44,493 nt of DNA, taken from Xanthobacteraceae bacterium (GTDB lineage Bacteria; Pseudomonadota; Alphaproteobacteria; Rhizobiales; Xanthobacteraceae). Below are positions 43,287-44,493 of this stretch, piece by piece; the stretch's first letter is position 1; every line of letters begins with the position of its first letter. The translations under genes and the position numbers were made by a program. The stretch covers positions 1 to 44,493 of the forward strand of contig JASHQS010000016.1 of assembly GCA_030038995.1 (NCBI GenBank). Direction: 5' to 3'. The notes beneath the pieces were generated by a model, which made no database searches, had not been told where the DNA came from, and saw nothing but the letters and a program-made list of their open reading frames with translations.

Positions 43287-44114
43287 ATGCCGGCCTTCAT
43301 CTGCGTCACTTGCGGCACCCAATTCGCGCCCTCGCAAGCGGAGCCGCCGCGCTGCCCGATCTGCGATGAGCCGCGGCAGTTCGTGCCGCCGTCGGGCCAG
43401 ACCTGGACCACCCACGAGGCGCTGGCGCGCCGCCATTGCAATTGCTTCCGCCAGCACGAACCGGGCCTGATCGGCATCGGCACGGTGCCGGCCTTCGCCA
43501 TCGGCCAGCGCGCACTTGTGCTCATGACCGAAACGGGCAACGTGCTGTGGGACTGCATCTCGCTTCTCGACGCGGCCACCATCGCCCTCGTCAAAGGGCT
43601 GGGCGGGCTGATCGGCATCGCCGTTTCGCATCCGCATTATTATTCGTCGATGGTCGAATGGGCGCATGCCTTCGCCGCGCCGATCCATCTGCACGCCGGC
43701 GACCGCCAGTGGGTGATGCGTGGCGATCCGGCGATAAAATTCTGGGATGGCGAGACGCTGCCGCTCTTGCGCGGCGTCACGCTGATCCGCTGCGGCGGTC
43801 ATTTTGCCGGCGGCACCGTGCTGCATTGGGCGAAAGGCGCGGGCGGCCGCGGTTCGCTGCTCTGCGGCGACATCGTCCAGGTGATCCCCGACCGCAAGTT
43901 CGTCACCTTCATGCGCAGCTACCCGAACATGATCCCGCTGTCGGCGCCTGCGGTCGAACGCATCGGCGCCACGCTCGAACCCTATGCGTTCGACGTGATC
44001 CACGGCGCCTGGTTCGATCGCACCATCCCTCACGGCGGCAAGGACGTGATCAAACGTTCGGTCGCGCGCTACGTGGCCGCGGTGCGCGGCGACGGCGCCG
44101 CCGAACTCCATTGA
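43287..44114 (+). CDS. metallo-beta-lactamase-fold hydrolase with N-terminal zinc ribbon
   Basis: It has 275 residues from ATG 43287. The N-terminus holds two CxxC pairs (Cys6, Cys9 in CVTCG; Cys23, Cys26 in CPICDE), like a rubredoxin or zinc ribbon. The MBL part then has its first metal motif as HPHYYS (His115, His117, Tyr119) instead of HxHxDH, followed by His172 (GGHFAGG), Asp195 (LCGDIVQV) and His239 (VIHGAWF). So the first zinc site seems to be kept, while Asp and His of the second site are replaced by Tyr and Ser. NVLWDCI and the other strands fit the fold. Function unknown. Confidence 0.87.
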   Translation: MPAFICVTCGTQFAPSQAEPPRCPICDEPRQFVPPSGQTWTTHEALARRHCNCFRQHEPGLIGIGTVPAFAIGQRALVLMTETGNVLWDCISLLDAATIALVKGLGGLIGIAVSHPHYYSSMVEWAHAFAAPIHLHAGDRQWVMRGDPAIKFWDGETLPLLRGVTLIRCGGHFAGGTVLHWAKGAGGRGSLLCGDIVQVIPDRKFVTFMRSYPNMIPLSAPAVERIGATLEPYAFDVIHGAWFDRTIPHGGKDVIKRSVARYVAAVRGDGAAELH

Positions 44115-44129
44115 CAAGAGGGAGGCAGC

Positions 44130-44297
44130 ATGGCTCGCATCGCCGAGATCAAGCGCGAACGCTTGAGCCCGCGGCAGCAACAGCCGCACGACGCGTTTTT
44201 GCGCTCGCGGCCGCGCAAGATGCTGACCGGGCCGTTCTTCCAGGTCGGCGCCGCCGCCGCGAATTCCGCCGCTCAGTCGACCATGCCGATGACGTAA
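44130..44297 (+). pseudogene. truncated carboxymuconolactone decarboxylase-like gene
   Basis: GGGAGG precedes ATG 44130. The first about 35 residues (MARIAEIKRERLSPRQQQ, then DAFLRSRPRKMLTGPF) look like the N-terminus of a carboxymuconolactone decarboxylase/AhpD-like protein, but the frame then reads AAAANSAAQSTMPMT and stops after 55 codons. The remainder of a normal gene (another 130 or so residues with the CxxxH site) is absent. Its 3' end overlaps a convergent membrane-protein gene by 25 bases. It may be a deletion remnant or, less likely, a real short protein. Confidence 0.6.
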
Positions 44298-44493
44298 AGA
44301 ATGACGCCGCCGAGCAGCAACACGTATTGCGGCAGCATCGCCGCTTTGAGCCGCGCGCTGCGCTTGCCGAACAAGAGGAAAGCCGGCGCCACGTCGAAGT
44401 TCGATTGGCCGGGACGCCGCGCCTCCTGGATGAGCGGGATCAGCGCCAGGGTGGCGACGCCGAACACGACCGAGAGCGTGAGGCAACCGATCG
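44273..44493 (-). CDS. membrane protein, 3' part (start beyond window edge)
   Basis: The frame is open from the window edge to a TGA at 44273-44275 and gives 73 residues. The first helix (IGCLTLSVVFGVATLALIPL) is followed by a loop (IQEARRPGQSNFDVAP) and AFLLFGKRSARLKAAMLP, then a C-terminal helix (QYVLLLGGVILYVIGMVD). A GTG at 44467 could serve as an internal start, but coding appears to continue past the edge. I do not recognise the family. It overlaps the truncated gene on the other strand. Confidence 0.7.
   Translation of the reverse strand, partial: IGCLTLSVVFGVATLALIPLIQEARRPGQSNFDVAPAFLLFGKRSARLKAAMLPQYVLLLGGVILYVIGMVD

Overview
The window is GC-rich DNA, almost certainly from an alphaproteobacterium of the Hyphomicrobiales (Rhizobiales), in or near the Bradyrhizobiaceae/Xanthobacteraceae. 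The pointers are a CckA hybrid kinase, a DUF3126 gene beside cysE, an NDUFS6-like zinc-finger protein, an orphan Bug-type solute receptor, a LapG-like (BTLCP) peptidase, and many short palindromic intergenic repeats. Assignment rests on gene content and protein motifs read by eye; no database search was run.

Layout. 1-0.8 kb: 3' end of groEL with its terminator. 0.86-1.06 kb: a 180-bp palindromic element with near-perfect terminal inverted repeats and a perfect 10-bp direct flank, which looks like a small non-autonomous mobile element. 1.4-5.9 kb: DUF72 protein, Bug receptor, MFS permease, SDR oxidoreductase. 5.9-6.7 kb: long non-coding stretch with hairpins and a possible promoter. 6.7-10.9 kb: amino-sugar (cell-wall) recycling locus, with murQ divergent from an operon of a BadF-type amino-sugar kinase, a SIS-type deaminase and nagA. 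10.9-12.4 kb: Do-like periplasmic protease. 12.7-17.0 kb: RND efflux pair. 17.4-21.9 kb: LapG-like peptidase, two small membrane proteins, DUF3126, cysE, an alpha/beta hydrolase and a zinc-finger protein. 21.9-26.4 kb: FAD monooxygenase, short MetE-like methionine synthase (MesD/core-MetE type), DUF488, MFS. 26.4-29.0 kb: divergent csoR/copA copper-resistance pair with an operator in a 48-bp spacer. 29.0-30.8 kb: lipoprotein, anti-sigma and ECF sigma factor. 31.1 kb: tRNA-Leu(UAA). 31.4-32.2 kb: a small exported protein and a cupin.

32.4-36.4 kb is the most accessory-looking block. On the minus strand it holds a PhyH-type dioxygenase, a PAPS-dependent sulfotransferase, an alpha/alpha-toroid-like protein whose start overlaps the sulfotransferase stop, and an APH-fold kinase-like protein. 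It could be a small uncharacterised modification pathway and is the best candidate here for a new system; its substrate cannot be read from sequence. 36.6-44.5 kb: TlyA-type rRNA methyltransferase, cupin, small lipoprotein, a Tim44-like protein lacking its Tim44 domain, cckA, Tat-exported dienelactone hydrolase, an unusual metallo-beta-lactamase-fold protein, a truncated carboxymuconolactone-decarboxylase-like gene and the 3' part of a membrane protein.

Working together. The mur/nag locus turns MurNAc-6-P and GlcNAc into fructose-6-P precursors. CsoR and CopA form a copper-sensing/export switch. The ECF and anti-sigma genes are translationally coupled. The RND pair makes the inner-membrane part of a tripartite pump whose outer-membrane channel is not in the window.
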